From assembly GCF_002899825.2 (NCBI RefSeq), contig NZ_PPED02000002.1, positions 1,023,457 through 1,087,456 of the forward strand: a DNA stretch of 64,000 nt. Reading direction: 5' to 3'. Below the pieces are notes generated by a model. That model did no database searches, was not told the DNA's origin, and was given only the letters and a program-made list of their open reading frames with translations. This DNA comes from Chryseobacterium phosphatilyticum (GTDB lineage Bacteria > Bacteroidota > Bacteroidia > Flavobacteriales > Weeksellaceae). Of this stretch, positions 51,963-60,100 are shown in pieces; positions within the stretch are counted from its first letter, which is position 1, and every line of letters begins with the position of its first letter. A program made the translations under genes and the position numbers.

Positions 51963-51991
51963 ACGCTACCGTACGACTCCTTTCGTGTGTC
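51957..51991. repeat. REP-like palindrome family 2, copy B
   Basis: CGTACGACTCCTTTCGTGTG, the inverted and diverged form of copies A and C. It lies between the broken RAYT and the toxin stub. Confidence 0.55.
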
Positions 51992-51998
51992 TAACAAG

Positions 51999-52530
51999 CT
52001 ATAAATCAAATATTCTAAAAACTATACTGTCATCCGAAAGCCCTTTTTCATCAGAATAATCAACTGCACTGCTATATTTATAATCTTCTGCACAAAAAAA
52101 TAAACCTGCTTCAACCGGATTTTAATGAATATAGTTAATTTTCTGACTGATAACCTTATTAGTCCATAACTTAACAGGTTTAGTATCATGCCACCCAAAC
52201 TGGTATTTGTTAACATTTGAGCTTTTTGTACCTTCTTTTAAAAAGTAATCTGATAAAATTTCTTTTTTACTTTCCTTAAGATTTTCTTTAATAGCCCTTA
52301 TAATTGAATTACTTGTAAATCTTTTCAAATCTCCAATCAATAAATCTGGTTTCTGCTTGTTTATACCTCTAAAAACCAAATGTACATGACTGGACATAAT
52401 ACACTAAACATGATTTCTAAATCTTTTGTTTTTGGCAAAATCTTATACTTTCTAACAAAAGCTCTTTATATTCATTTCTGATAAATACATCAAGCCAACC
52501 CACTACTGCAAAACTTACAAAATACAGTCC
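51999..52530 (-). pseudogene. disrupted RAYT fused in frame to an Rhs core fragment
   Basis: The RAYT reading continues from GLYFVSFAVVGWLDVFIRNE through LLLESIRFCQKQK, MSSHVHLVFRG and KLWTNKVISQKINYIH to NPVEAGLFFCAEDYKYSSA. It has at least three lesions: a one-base loss in the A-tract after FCQKQK, TAG in place of the Tyr before CIMSSH, and TAA in place of the Gln in YIHQNPV. Its own start is absent: its 12th codon or so is joined directly to an Rhs core at DPDGRQ. Confidence 0.8.
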
Positions 52531-52895
52531 TTGCCTTCCATCGGGATCTATAAATCGTAAAGGATTATTATAAACATAGGTATAAGGATTCCATCTTCGA
52601 GAGGTTTCCGCCAGCGGATCGACAACACCCCACCTTGCAATATCCGGCATATACATACTTGCCCCATAATCATACATACCTGTCTCTTGCAGTTCTTTGC
52701 CGTTGTACTTGTACTGATACGCAGCATTTCCGGTCAGGATCTTATATCCTTCATGCTTTAACCCAAAAGGATAGTAATTACTTTCCTCAATGATCTCTAC
52801 TCCGGATCCGTTGTTCATATAACTTAAACGTACATTTCCTAAATGATATGTATAGTGGTAAATATACTTATTTTTTGCATTGTCAATAATAAAAA
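52531..52895 (-). pseudogene. orphan Rhs core fragment, 5'-truncated
   Basis: The open frame encodes [49 protein letters not shown] and [20 protein letters not shown], ending RFIDPDGRQ at the core/tip boundary. It lacks the Rhs N-terminus and toxin tip. 52601-52708 aligns with 56572-56679 at about 90% identity by eye. The frame runs upstream into REP-like copy C without a convincing start. Confidence 0.75.
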
Positions 52896-52930
52896 GGCCA
52901 CGCGAAAGGATTCGTGCGGCAGCTGAGGAG
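52896..52930 (-). repeat. REP-like palindrome family 2, copy C (also terminator-like)
   Basis: On the minus strand AAAGGC...CGCACGAATCCTTTCGCG...GCCTTTTTATT forms a long hairpin with a T-rich end, 12 bp after the immunity candidate at 52943. It is nearly identical to copy A. Confidence 0.65.
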
Positions 52931-52942
52931 CCTTTATTATTA

Positions 52943-53317
52943 CTAAAAAGAAACTTCTCGAATCTCTTTTTGTTCTAAATTATCATAAAAATAAATGGTG
53001 AAATTTTCTATTTTTATCAAGTCTATTATCTGATACATATCTGATATTAAAATAATCTCTAAAGTAGAAGTATTTATTTTAGCTAAATAAAATCCTGAGT
53101 TAAACCATCTTCTTTTAAAACAAGGGATATAAATAAATCCATTGTTATATAGTAACGGACCACCAAACACTTCTTTTTTTAAAATGTTTCCATCAATGGA
53201 CAGCTTCCCAACCTCAGGGCATCCTTGGCAAATTTCATATGTGTTTAAATACAAAACTTCTTTTCCGTTTGGGAGTTTTATATTAACGTTAAAGCTTAAT
53301 GGGTTTTCTAATTTCAT
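52943..53317 (-). CDS. candidate cytosolic immunity protein
   Basis: 124 residues, beta-rich, no signal peptide or membrane helix. It has SFNVNIKLPNGKEVLYLNTY, two nearby cysteines (EICQGCPEVGKL), an aromatic stretch IYIPCFKRRWFNSGFYLAKI, and an acidic end. I recognise no family. It starts 5 bp after the stop of the toxin-tip remnant, the standard position of an immunity gene in Rhs cassettes, which is the basis of the call. The toxin upstream is not peptidase-like, and lack of a signal peptide fits a cytosolic target. Confidence 0.6.
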   Translation of the reverse strand: MKLENPLSFNVNIKLPNGKEVLYLNTYEICQGCPEVGKLSIDGNILKKEVFGGPLLYNNGFIYIPCFKRRWFNSGFYLAKINTSTLEIILISDMYQIIDLIKIENFTIYFYDNLEQKEIREVSF

Positions 53318-53322
53318 TGATC

Positions 53323-53892
53323 TTATCTTGATATCATTCTAGTTGCTTGATTTACTACACTTTTAGACTCTGTCAAAAATTGAATAGATCCCCCTGTATA
53401 GAATCCTCCACCTTGAGGTCCAACTATTCCTATTTTAATTGGAGTTCCTTTAGGGACTATACCTGAAGTATATTGTGTTAAAGGATTCCACTCTTGTTTT
53501 ATTGCCACTACTGTTCTATTTGCAAATTCGCTAGTTCCAACTCTTACACCCCAAAAATCACTCTTTCCAATATACATTTGCCCAAATCTTTGAGCAGGAA
53601 TATCAAAAGGAGCTTTCATATTAATACTTCCAAATAAAAACCCATCTGAAGTAGTTGCAACTTTTGCTACTGCTCCTAATGCCTTAGAAAATCCAATTTC
53701 TGCTGCTGCTCCTTGCAATCCATATAGACCCGCAACAGCTAACTGTCCCGATGGATTTCCCATTGCTGCTTCCGGTGAATTGGATGCAGGAGTTTCTCTT
53801 ATATATGAACCGTTATCAGGAGTACCAAAAGCAGCAACACTCATTGCTGATGCAGAATCCCCTGCTGGCGCGAGCTTCCAGCTCGTGCTCAT
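53323..53892 (-). CDS. Rhs toxin-tip remnant with REP-derived start
   Basis: 189 codons from an ATG that lies inside REP-like element 1, so residues 1-11 (MSTSWKLAPAG) are encoded by the palindrome. A Gly/Ala-rich pre-toxin-like part (AVAGLYGLQGAAAEIGFSKA) precedes a beta-rich end: FGQMYIGKSDFWGVRVGTSE, TSGIVPKGTPIKIGIVGPQG then GGFYTGGSIQF. The last block loosely recalls TNT/NADase-type tips; this is weak. The original Rhs shell is gone and the present start is probably fortuitous, so it may be silent. Confidence 0.5.
   Translation of the reverse strand: MSTSWKLAPAGDSASAMSVAAFGTPDNGSYIRETPASNSPEAAMGNPSGQLAVAGLYGLQGAAAEIGFSKALGAVAKVATTSDGFLFGSINMKAPFDIPAQRFGQMYIGKSDFWGVRVGTSEFANRTVVAIKQEWNPLTQYTSGIVPKGTPIKIGIVGPQGGGFYTGGSIQFLTESKSVVNQATRMISR
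53864..53890. repeat. REP-like palindrome family 1, right-end partner of RAYT (copy 1)
   Basis: GCTGGCGCGAGC-TTCCA-GCTCGTGCTC: 8-bp stem with a G:T pair. Its inverted partner is at 54529-54554, the two enclosing the RAYT gene. It provides the start codon of the 53892 reading frame. Confidence 0.75.
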
Positions 53893-53903
53893 TAGCCTTC
53901 TGT

Positions 53904-54455
53904 CTATACATTGGCATCTATTTCTAATACTTCCTGATAGTCATCACAATAATTTCTGGCACTACTATATTTCCACTCCCATGGATTTACAACAAAACCA
54001 TTTTCAACAGGATTTTGATGAATATAATTCAACTTCTGTTCAAATACTTTTAAAGACCAGACTTCTATTGGTTTATTATGCTGTTGCCAAAACTGATATC
54101 TTTTTACATTAGAATTGTTTTTGCCTGCTTTCTCAAACATCCAAAGCAACCATTCTCGCCTGCTCTCCCGAGAATTTTCTTCAATTGATTTTAACAATGT
54201 TCTTGAAGTAAAACCTTTAAAATCTCTTATCAGTTCGGATGGTTCTCCTTTCTCTGAACGGAAGAGTAAATGAATATGACTGGGCATAATGCAATATCCA
54301 AATATAGACATGCCTTTATTCTTCCTGCAATAATCCAGAGCATTAATTACAATATCAAAATATTCTATTCTGGTAAAAACATCAATCCAGAACACTGTAG
54401 CAAAGCTTATAAAGTAAGCTCCATCCTTCTCATGAAATTTATATTTTCTGCTCAT
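53904..54455 (-). CDS. REP-associated tyrosine transposase (RAYT, IS200/Y1-type), apparently intact
   Basis: 183 residues, one Y1/HUH domain. Landmarks: GAYFISFATVFWIDVFTRIE, the HUH motif in YCIMPSHIHLLFRSE, a long helical middle (SELIRDFKGFTSRTLLKSIE), and the probable nucleophile Tyr in LNYIHQNPVENGFV then WEWKYSS. RAYTs move or maintain short palindromes (REPs) by single-strand cut-and-paste. Inverted copies of a GCTGGCGCGAGC palindrome lie 13 bp after its stop and 73 bp before its start. No frameshift or stop is present. It sits between toxin cassettes. Confidence 0.92.
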   Translation of the reverse strand: MSRKYKFHEKDGAYFISFATVFWIDVFTRIEYFDIVINALDYCRKNKGMSIFGYCIMPSHIHLLFRSEKGEPSELIRDFKGFTSRTLLKSIEENSRESRREWLLWMFEKAGKNNSNVKRYQFWQQHNKPIEVWSLKVFEQKLNYIHQNPVENGFVVNPWEWKYSSARNYCDDYQEVLEIDANV

Positions 54456-54488
54456 GTTCTAAAATAAGAAAAAGAATTGTGGTTGAAA

Positions 54489-54514
54489 ACAAAACCTTCG
54501 CAATAGCGAAGGTT
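54489..54514 (-). terminator. terminator of the JAB-associated immunity gene
   Basis: Minus strand: AACCTTCGC-TATT-GCGAAGGTT followed by TTG TTTTC, just after the immunity stop at 54519. Confidence 0.7.
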
Positions 54515-54518
54515 TATT

Positions 54519-54938
54519 TTATATGTTGGACACGAGCAAGATGCTCGCGCCAGCGGGGGGGGTAAATTTTAAGTCAGAGTTATTTGAAATAGATTTATTT
54601 ATAATGGCTTTATTTAAAAAGTTAAGATCTTCAGGAGTATTACCCTTTAATAGTAAATTAAATTTTTTATACTTAAAGAAGGTTAAATTTTTAGCTTTAG
54701 GATTTATATTAATATCACTATTATTTTCCCTAGTAATGGTAATCATATATCCTTGATTCTCGTAATATAAACTTGATACATAAATTGATGATAAAGTTGG
54801 TGTAAAATTTTCATCATTATTTGTATAAATAAATGCATCAATAAAATTATTAATTTTATAATTTTTTGATATGCATGGAATTTGCGACCAAGCTAACTGG
54901 GATATCAGAATCAGAATTAGTAATAATTTATTTTTCAT
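54519..54938 (-). CDS. exported immunity candidate for the second JAB-like tip; C-terminus overrun by REP
   Basis: 139 residues from the ATG at 54938, which gives a clean signal peptide MKNKLLLILILISQLAWSQ. Upstream in-frame codons belong to the toxin remnant. The middle resembles the 55274 immunity protein (NFIDAFIYTNNDENFTPTLS compared with [20 protein letters not shown]), so they are likely relatives. The final codons (PPAGASILLVSNI) come from REP-like copy 2, so the natural end was probably lost or replaced. It overlaps the remnant's stop by 11 bp. Confidence 0.65.
   Translation of the reverse strand: MKNKLLLILILISQLAWSQIPCISKNYKINNFIDAFIYTNNDENFTPTLSSIYVSSLYYENQGYMITITRENNSDININPKAKNLTFFKYKKFNLLLKGNTPEDLNFLNKAIINKSISNNSDLKFTPPAGASILLVSNI
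54529..54554. repeat. REP-like palindrome family 1, left-end partner of RAYT (copy 2)
   Basis: GACACGAGC-AAGAT-GCTCGCGCCAGC, the inverted counterpart of 53864-53890. It is next to a G8 run (54553-54562) and is read as the last codons of the immunity gene. Confidence 0.75.
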
Positions 54939-55200
54939 ATGCTCCATTTTTATCGTATGTTGTGTAAAAACCATTTCTATAAACTCTAAAAATAGTATCT
55001 TTATATATTGGATTAATTGTGTTATCATAATCATATGTTCCTTCATAAGCATCTCTATTTTTGCCAACATTTCCCCAAGGAAAATATCCACTTGGAAGAC
55101 TGTTTCCTGGGTGATTATGATCTTGTTTTGTTAGTGTAAAAACTCCCTCATAAGATGAAAAGTTTGTCATTCCTAATGCTTGTGGATCAACTGGAAAGAT
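54928..55200 (-). pseudogene. 5'-truncated JAB-like toxin tip
   Basis: The open frame from 55200 to the TAA at 54928 encodes FPVDPQALGMTNFSSYEGVF, KQDHNHPGNSLPSGYF and FRVYRNGFYTTYDKNGAYEK. It aligns with the end of the JAB-like tip at 55821-56687 ([14 protein letters not shown]...QDHNHPPN...SPSGF...RVYSTF). The HxHP metal motif is kept. A stop codon and a 16-bp inverted repeat replace the Rhs core and the N-terminal half of the tip. It could only be made from the internal ATG at 55170. Confidence 0.7.
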
Positions 55201-55204
55201 TTAT

Positions 55205-55245
55205 TTTTCTTGTTCTATTTCGTAATACAAAATAGAACAAGAAAA
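55205..55245. repeat. 16-bp perfect inverted repeat between toxin cassettes
   Basis: TTTTCTTGTTCTATTT (55205-55220) and AAATAGAACAAGAAAA (55230-55245), 9-nt loop. It lies exactly where the second JAB-like tip is truncated. Confidence 0.75.
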
Positions 55246-55266
55246 CCACTGCAAAATGCGGTGGTT
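55243..55266 (-). terminator. terminator of the first JAB immunity gene
   Basis: Minus strand: AAACCACCGC-ATTTT-GCAGTGGTTT with one mismatch, then TCTTGTTC, 8 bp after the immunity stop at 55274. Confidence 0.65.
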
Positions 55267-55273
55267 TTATGTT

Positions 55274-55837
55274 TCAATTAATATCATTTAGTAGAGCTGA
55301 CACACAATCTCTGACATTCTGGATACCTAGCTTTTGTTTAATCTCTCTCATATCCTCTTTCATATTTTTCATGGGGTTACTATTGCAAAAAAAAGATATT
55401 TTTGCATTTTCATTATAATTAAACGTCCAACTTCCAACATCATTAATAATATTATTATCAAGCTTATTTAGAAAAAAGGCGCTCGTCTTCTTAGTATTTT
55501 TAAAATTTGATAACAAAATATTTTTATTCTCATCATTATCTGAATAGATAACGACTTTATAGCCTCTGTATTCAATTATTGAATTTTGATCGCTGATTTT
55601 CCCCATACAATCAAAGCAATTATTATTTATATGAATATTTTTTTCTTTAAGATTTCCTTCTTCATTATCGATTCCTAATTGCAGAAATGTTTTAGTAGGA
55701 GTGAAAATCTTATTTCTCGGAGAATAATAGTCAATGTAAGTATCAACAATGTGATTCACATTAAATTTTTGTGCAGAACAACTTAAAGTTGCAAATGCTA
55801 TAGCACATAAAAAGATCATTCTATTCAATATTTGCAT
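55274..55837 (-). CDS. lipoprotein, candidate immunity to the JAB-like toxin
   Basis: 187 residues from the ATG at 55837, giving [20 protein letters not shown] with lipobox LSC at Cys20; ATGs at 55849 and 55819 are also possible. The mature part has [20 protein letters not shown], a CFDC cysteine pair ([11 protein letters not shown]), and an end with Lys/Glu-rich helix [16 protein letters not shown]. It overlaps the 3' end of the JAB-like tip by 17 bp, the typical toxin-immunity arrangement. Export fits a toxin acting outside the cytosol. It is related to the 54519 protein. Confidence 0.7.
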   Translation of the reverse strand: MQILNRMIFLCAIAFATLSCSAQKFNVNHIVDTYIDYYSPRNKIFTPTKTFLQLGIDNEEGNLKEKNIHINNNCFDCMGKISDQNSIIEYRGYKVVIYSDNDENKNILLSNFKNTKKTSAFFLNKLDNNIINDVGSWTFNYNENAKISFFCNSNPMKNMKEDMREIKQKLGIQNVRDCVSALLNDIN

Positions 55838-56687
55838 TTGAGCCATCATATTTAATATATTTTTTTAAAAAAGTTGAGTATACCCTAAGTTTAATATTCT
55901 CATGGGTTCTTGCTACGTTTATATCACATTTTTTACCTAAACCACAATCAAAAGTGTTTACTTTAAATCCTTTTGCCCCATAATCAAATCCACTTGGAGA
56001 TAATTGATAATTAGGAGGGTGATTATGATCTTGTGCTTTTAAATTACTTTGAAAAAAGTTATCACCTCCTACTGAAAAATTAGACATATATCCCGTTCCT
56101 TTAGGATCAAGTGGAGAAGTACTGGGTAAATGATAAGTTGATATTACAGAAAAATTATTACCCGAAGTAGATGATTTATAAGTAGAATTTGCTGTTTCTA
56201 CATTCGTATTATTGTAAAAATATTCGGCAACTTCTGATGCTTTTGACTCATTATTATAAAAACTTAATGTAGATAGTTTGTCACTACTATTACCTTCATT
56301 ATCTGTCATTGGCGAACTTAATTTTTTTTCCTGAGAGTTTTTTTCTATATAACCTTTTTCACCCACATCTACACCTCCATCATTACTAGCGCTAAGATTA
56401 CCATTCTTATCAAAATTTTTGGAAGCATAAATAACATCTCTTTCAGATTGTGCTTTCCAAATTAATTCTCCTTTTTTATTCAACTCATATATATCAGTAC
56501 CTTGTCTACCATCTGGATCAATAAATCTAATGGGGTTATTAAAAGCATAAGCATATGTAGACCATCTTCTGGAAGTTTCCGCCAGCGGATCTACAACACC
56601 CCACCTTGCAATATCCGGCATATACATCCTTGCCCCATAATCATACATACCAGTCTCTTGCAATTCCTTTCCATTGTACTTATAGTT
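55821..56687 (-). CDS. orphan Rhs core with JAB-like peptidase tip
   Basis: 289 codons open from 56687 to TAG 55821. The first ~60 residues are the Rhs core end: [50 protein letters not shown]. The tip is polar until a C-terminal JAB/MPN-like block, [19 protein letters not shown], resembling HxHP...SxxD metal ligands. The frame starts directly after, and in the same frame as, the TAG stop of the upstream immunity gene, with no ATG at the junction. It is a displaced toxin cassette, silent unless recombined, read through, or started at the internal ATG of GMYDYG. Confidence 0.75.
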   Translation of the reverse strand, partial: NYKYNGKELQETGMYDYGARMYMPDIARWGVVDPLAETSRRWSTYAYAFNNPIRFIDPDGRQGTDIYELNKKGELIWKAQSERDVIYASKNFDKNGNLSASNDGGVDVGEKGYIEKNSQEKKLSSPMTDNEGNSSDKLSTLSFYNNESKASEVAEYFYNNTNVETANSTYKSSTSGNNFSVISTYHLPSTSPLDPKGTGYMSNFSVGGDNFFQSNLKAQDHNHPPNYQLSPSGFDYGAKGFKVNTFDCGLGKKCDINVARTHENIKLRVYSTFLKKYIKYDGSNANIE

Positions 56688-57128
56688 CTATAAGCATTCC
56701 ATTATAGGAAAATATTCTGAAAATGTTACACTCCATTTATTATCAAAGTTTCCATTAATAATAATATAATCAATTCCTTTTTTTAAATTAAACTCCATCT
56801 TTTCTTTTTTCTTAGACATAATCTTTATCTTTCTATTTCCTTTAGAAATTTTAATTTCTCTATATCCACAGGTGTAGTTATCAAAATTATATTTTTTACC
56901 ATTAATAGTGATTATGTCGTCAATAAAAGCAGCATTATTAAAAAACAATAAGACTTCGTTATCTTTTTTAAGAAATTCTTTTGAAGTATTTTCCAAATAA
57001 AATTTGTATCCTATACTATCCGTTTTTGTTGCTTGCGTTTTGTTTTGATAATAAAAATCAATATTATTTTGTGCTGAGCAACTATTGTTAATCAGTAAAA
57101 CCATTATTAAAAAAATTGTTGTTTTCAT
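56688..57128 (-). CDS. lipoprotein, candidate immunity to the metzincin Rhs toxin
   Basis: 146 residues. Signal peptide MKTTIFLIMVLLINNSCSAQ with Cys17 in a lipoprotein-like NNSC context. The mature domain is beta-rich and very lysine-rich (KEFLKKDNEVLLFFNNAAFI; YREIKISKGNRKIKIMSKKK). Its ATG overlaps the Rhs stop (ATGA), so the two are translationally coupled. Position and coupling make it the cognate immunity candidate. Its stop codon TAG is joined immediately to the next Rhs core fragment. Confidence 0.7.
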   Translation of the reverse strand: MKTTIFLIMVLLINNSCSAQNNIDFYYQNKTQATKTDSIGYKFYLENTSKEFLKKDNEVLLFFNNAAFIDDIITINGKKYNFDNYTCGYREIKISKGNRKIKIMSKKKEKMEFNLKKGIDYIIINGNFDNKWSVTFSEYFPIMECL

Positions 57129-60100
57129 TTTTTAGGTAATCTAAATGAGTTAGCTTTAATCGTTTCTTCCATTTTCTGTATTTGATTTGTATTAAATTCT
57201 GTACCAAATCCTTTCATTGAAGGCGTTGGGTTTTCATAGGTATTCATCCTATTGTTAATATTGGCAGGAGTATTTTCCACCCCTGAGCTTGGCTCCCAGA
57301 TATGTTCTGCACCAAAGGTATGAGCAATTTCGTGTGTGATTGTATCCGTATTTCCATTTTTTACATTTACAGTAGCGGTGATAGGGTTGCCAAGTGGTGC
57401 GTCTCCAAGTACAGTTCCACGAGTAGTAGTACCATCATTATTTTGTATCACTTCAGATCGTCCTGAAAAAGTCATATCAATATTATAAGTAGCATTACTA
57501 TCTTGAATAATTTTAAGATCAAGCCCTTCTTTTCTAAAGTTCTTTTCTACAGTTGAAAATTTTTGTTGAACTTGTTCATTGGTAAAAGAGCCTTGTGTAA
57601 CATTTGTTCTTAATTCAACTTTTGCTGGGGTATTTAAATTAAATCCAGATATATCATTAGATACAGGGGTATTCCTTGTAGATTTATTAATTAACTCAGC
57701 TTCTAATCCTTCTAATTCTCTAGCATCAATAACTCGATTTTCAGAAAACGCATAAGTACTATTATGAGTGTATTTTTCTGCCAAAGGATCAATATTAAAA
57801 AATCTTCCCACATCAGGCATGTAATTTCTCCACTTAAACGAATAAAAACCTGTCTCCTGTAACTCTTGTCCTTGGTACTTATAGTTCTTATAAGTCCCAG
57901 CTCCAAAATATGCATTCCCTGATTTTAAATGATTCATCCCAAAAGGGTAGTAGTCATTCACATCAGTGATCTCAAGGAGCCCGGTAGTATTACTTCTGCC
58001 ATAGCTTATTCTTACATTTCCCAAATGATCTTTATACTGATAAATATACATTTTTTTCTGATAATCATAAAATCCTTCTGATGTTGGAAAAAACTGAAGT
58101 TCAGGATGGTGTGGGTTTCTGATAATTCCTCCGGGACCAGTACCCGGATCCGGAGTTACTACTTTATCATTGAGACTAAATGCCTGTTGCTCCAGTGCAA
58201 GCCGTGTCTCCTGCAAAACAGAAGAGAACATATCTGCATTGCCTCCTGATGATGTTCTGTTCAGATATTGAAATCCATCAAGATAATCGGTAATTTCTTT
58301 TGTCCAGGTTGCACCGGCAACCCCTGTGGAAGTCCGTGTATTTTCTTTCCTTAGTTTAAGTCCGTCAGCGCGATAGTTCGTTTTTATATCGGTAGTTATT
58401 GGATCAAAGCCGATATGTACGGCATTGGGAAGGTTCAGGTAATTATAGCTGATTTCTGTAATCTCCTTATCCATCATATTTTTCATATTCCCATTCAGAT
58501 CGTATTCAATAGGAAGACCTGCCACTCCTTCATATCCTGTCTTATTGTTACTGTCGTCTTTGATTCGGATAGCCTGATTACCTGTATAGGTATAGATCAA
58601 ATTATCAATTACCGTTGGGGTAGTACTATTGTCGGTAATACCGGTTCTGTAAAGGCTGATAATATTGCCATTGAGATCATAGCTTAATGATTCTATGTTT
58701 TCCTTACTTGCGGGATTGTTTGGATTTTGGTAATATCCTGCCGTTAATCGGTTGAGGCCATCATAAGCATATCCATATCTTTTAGGTTCCAGAGGAGGAT
58801 TTGCTCCGATAGATTCCATTGTCCTCCAGTCTACTTCTGCGATATTACCATTGTATTTTGCCTGTACATTTTTTCCGGCAAACAAGACAGGATCAGGATT
58901 ATCAATTCCATTTTTCTGAGTATATTTTATTGTATAGGAAAATAATTTTCCACCCAAATCAGGAACAGACATCTGATCTTTATTAATATCACTAAGCCAG
59001 CCTCTGATATTGTAGGCATAATCAATGTTTTGCAGATTATTTCCTACTTTTTTATTTTTAAGCTGTGATAATTCGTTATAGGTATTCTCTGCCAATAATT
59101 GCTCCGGCCATGAGTCAACCTGATGATAATGTTTTAATAGTCTGTTTTGAGTATCATATTCAAACCGTTCCTTTATGGTAACCTCGGCTTCATCGGATTT
59201 TCTCAGATGTTTTATTTCTGAATTTTGAACAAGTCCTGCAAAATCCAGTTTTGATTCTGTCTGGGTATAACCTCCAAAGTGATTAAAAGAATAAGTTCCT
59301 ACCATTCTACCTTTAGTATCATAATACATATAGTTCATCGTCCACTTATCATCTTCGGTATTTTTCACATAAGATGCCGTTGGTAAGCCCTGTGTTGAGA
59401 TACCACCGTTAGAAGCTGCATCAAAATTGATCACAAATTGATCAAGGATTTTGGTTGGAGGAAACTTCCTGGTGTCTCTTGGATAGGTATCATAATAATT
59501 AATACTAAGGAGATTGGTCAGATTACTAAGGAATGTATTGGTATAGTATGCAATGATCCCACTTTTTGAAAAACCTGTACTGGTCTGGGTTTCGGTAATG
59601 ACCTGATTTCCGATCTGGTTTTGCATAGCTGTACGGGTTGATCCGGGAAGGATTCCGGTATAGGCAATACGTCCAAACTGATCATATTTGGTGAATACCC
59701 ATTGTCCCTGATTGCGTAAGTTGGCATCCTGAGTAAGAATTAAGCGGTCAGCTTTATCATAGACCATATACTCCCAGCCTTTCCCGGGAAGCTTCTTCTC
59801 TACCAGACGATTTTTTCCATCATAGCGATACTGATAGCACAATTCATCGTGTTTTGTGGTATTGGCAACAATATCACCTCTTATGCTGGCCAGGGGAGGG
59901 AGTACAAAGGCAAGCTGGTCGTATTCGTTATAAACATAGTGGGTATCTGCATTTTCACCATTTACAATTTTTCTGATGACCACAGTCTGTCCTTTACCAT
60001 TTTTAAATTCTATGGTTTTGTTACCATCTTCATCGGTAATGGTATTCTTGTACAATTCTTTGTCTCTGTAGAGCCAGTCTTCAGCCAGTACAGATTGAGT

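Noticed and set aside
51389..54554. CRISPR array suggested by repeated palindromes
   Set aside because: Only 2-3 copies per family, irregular spacing, coding DNA between them and no cas genes; they fit REP elements beside RAYT genes.
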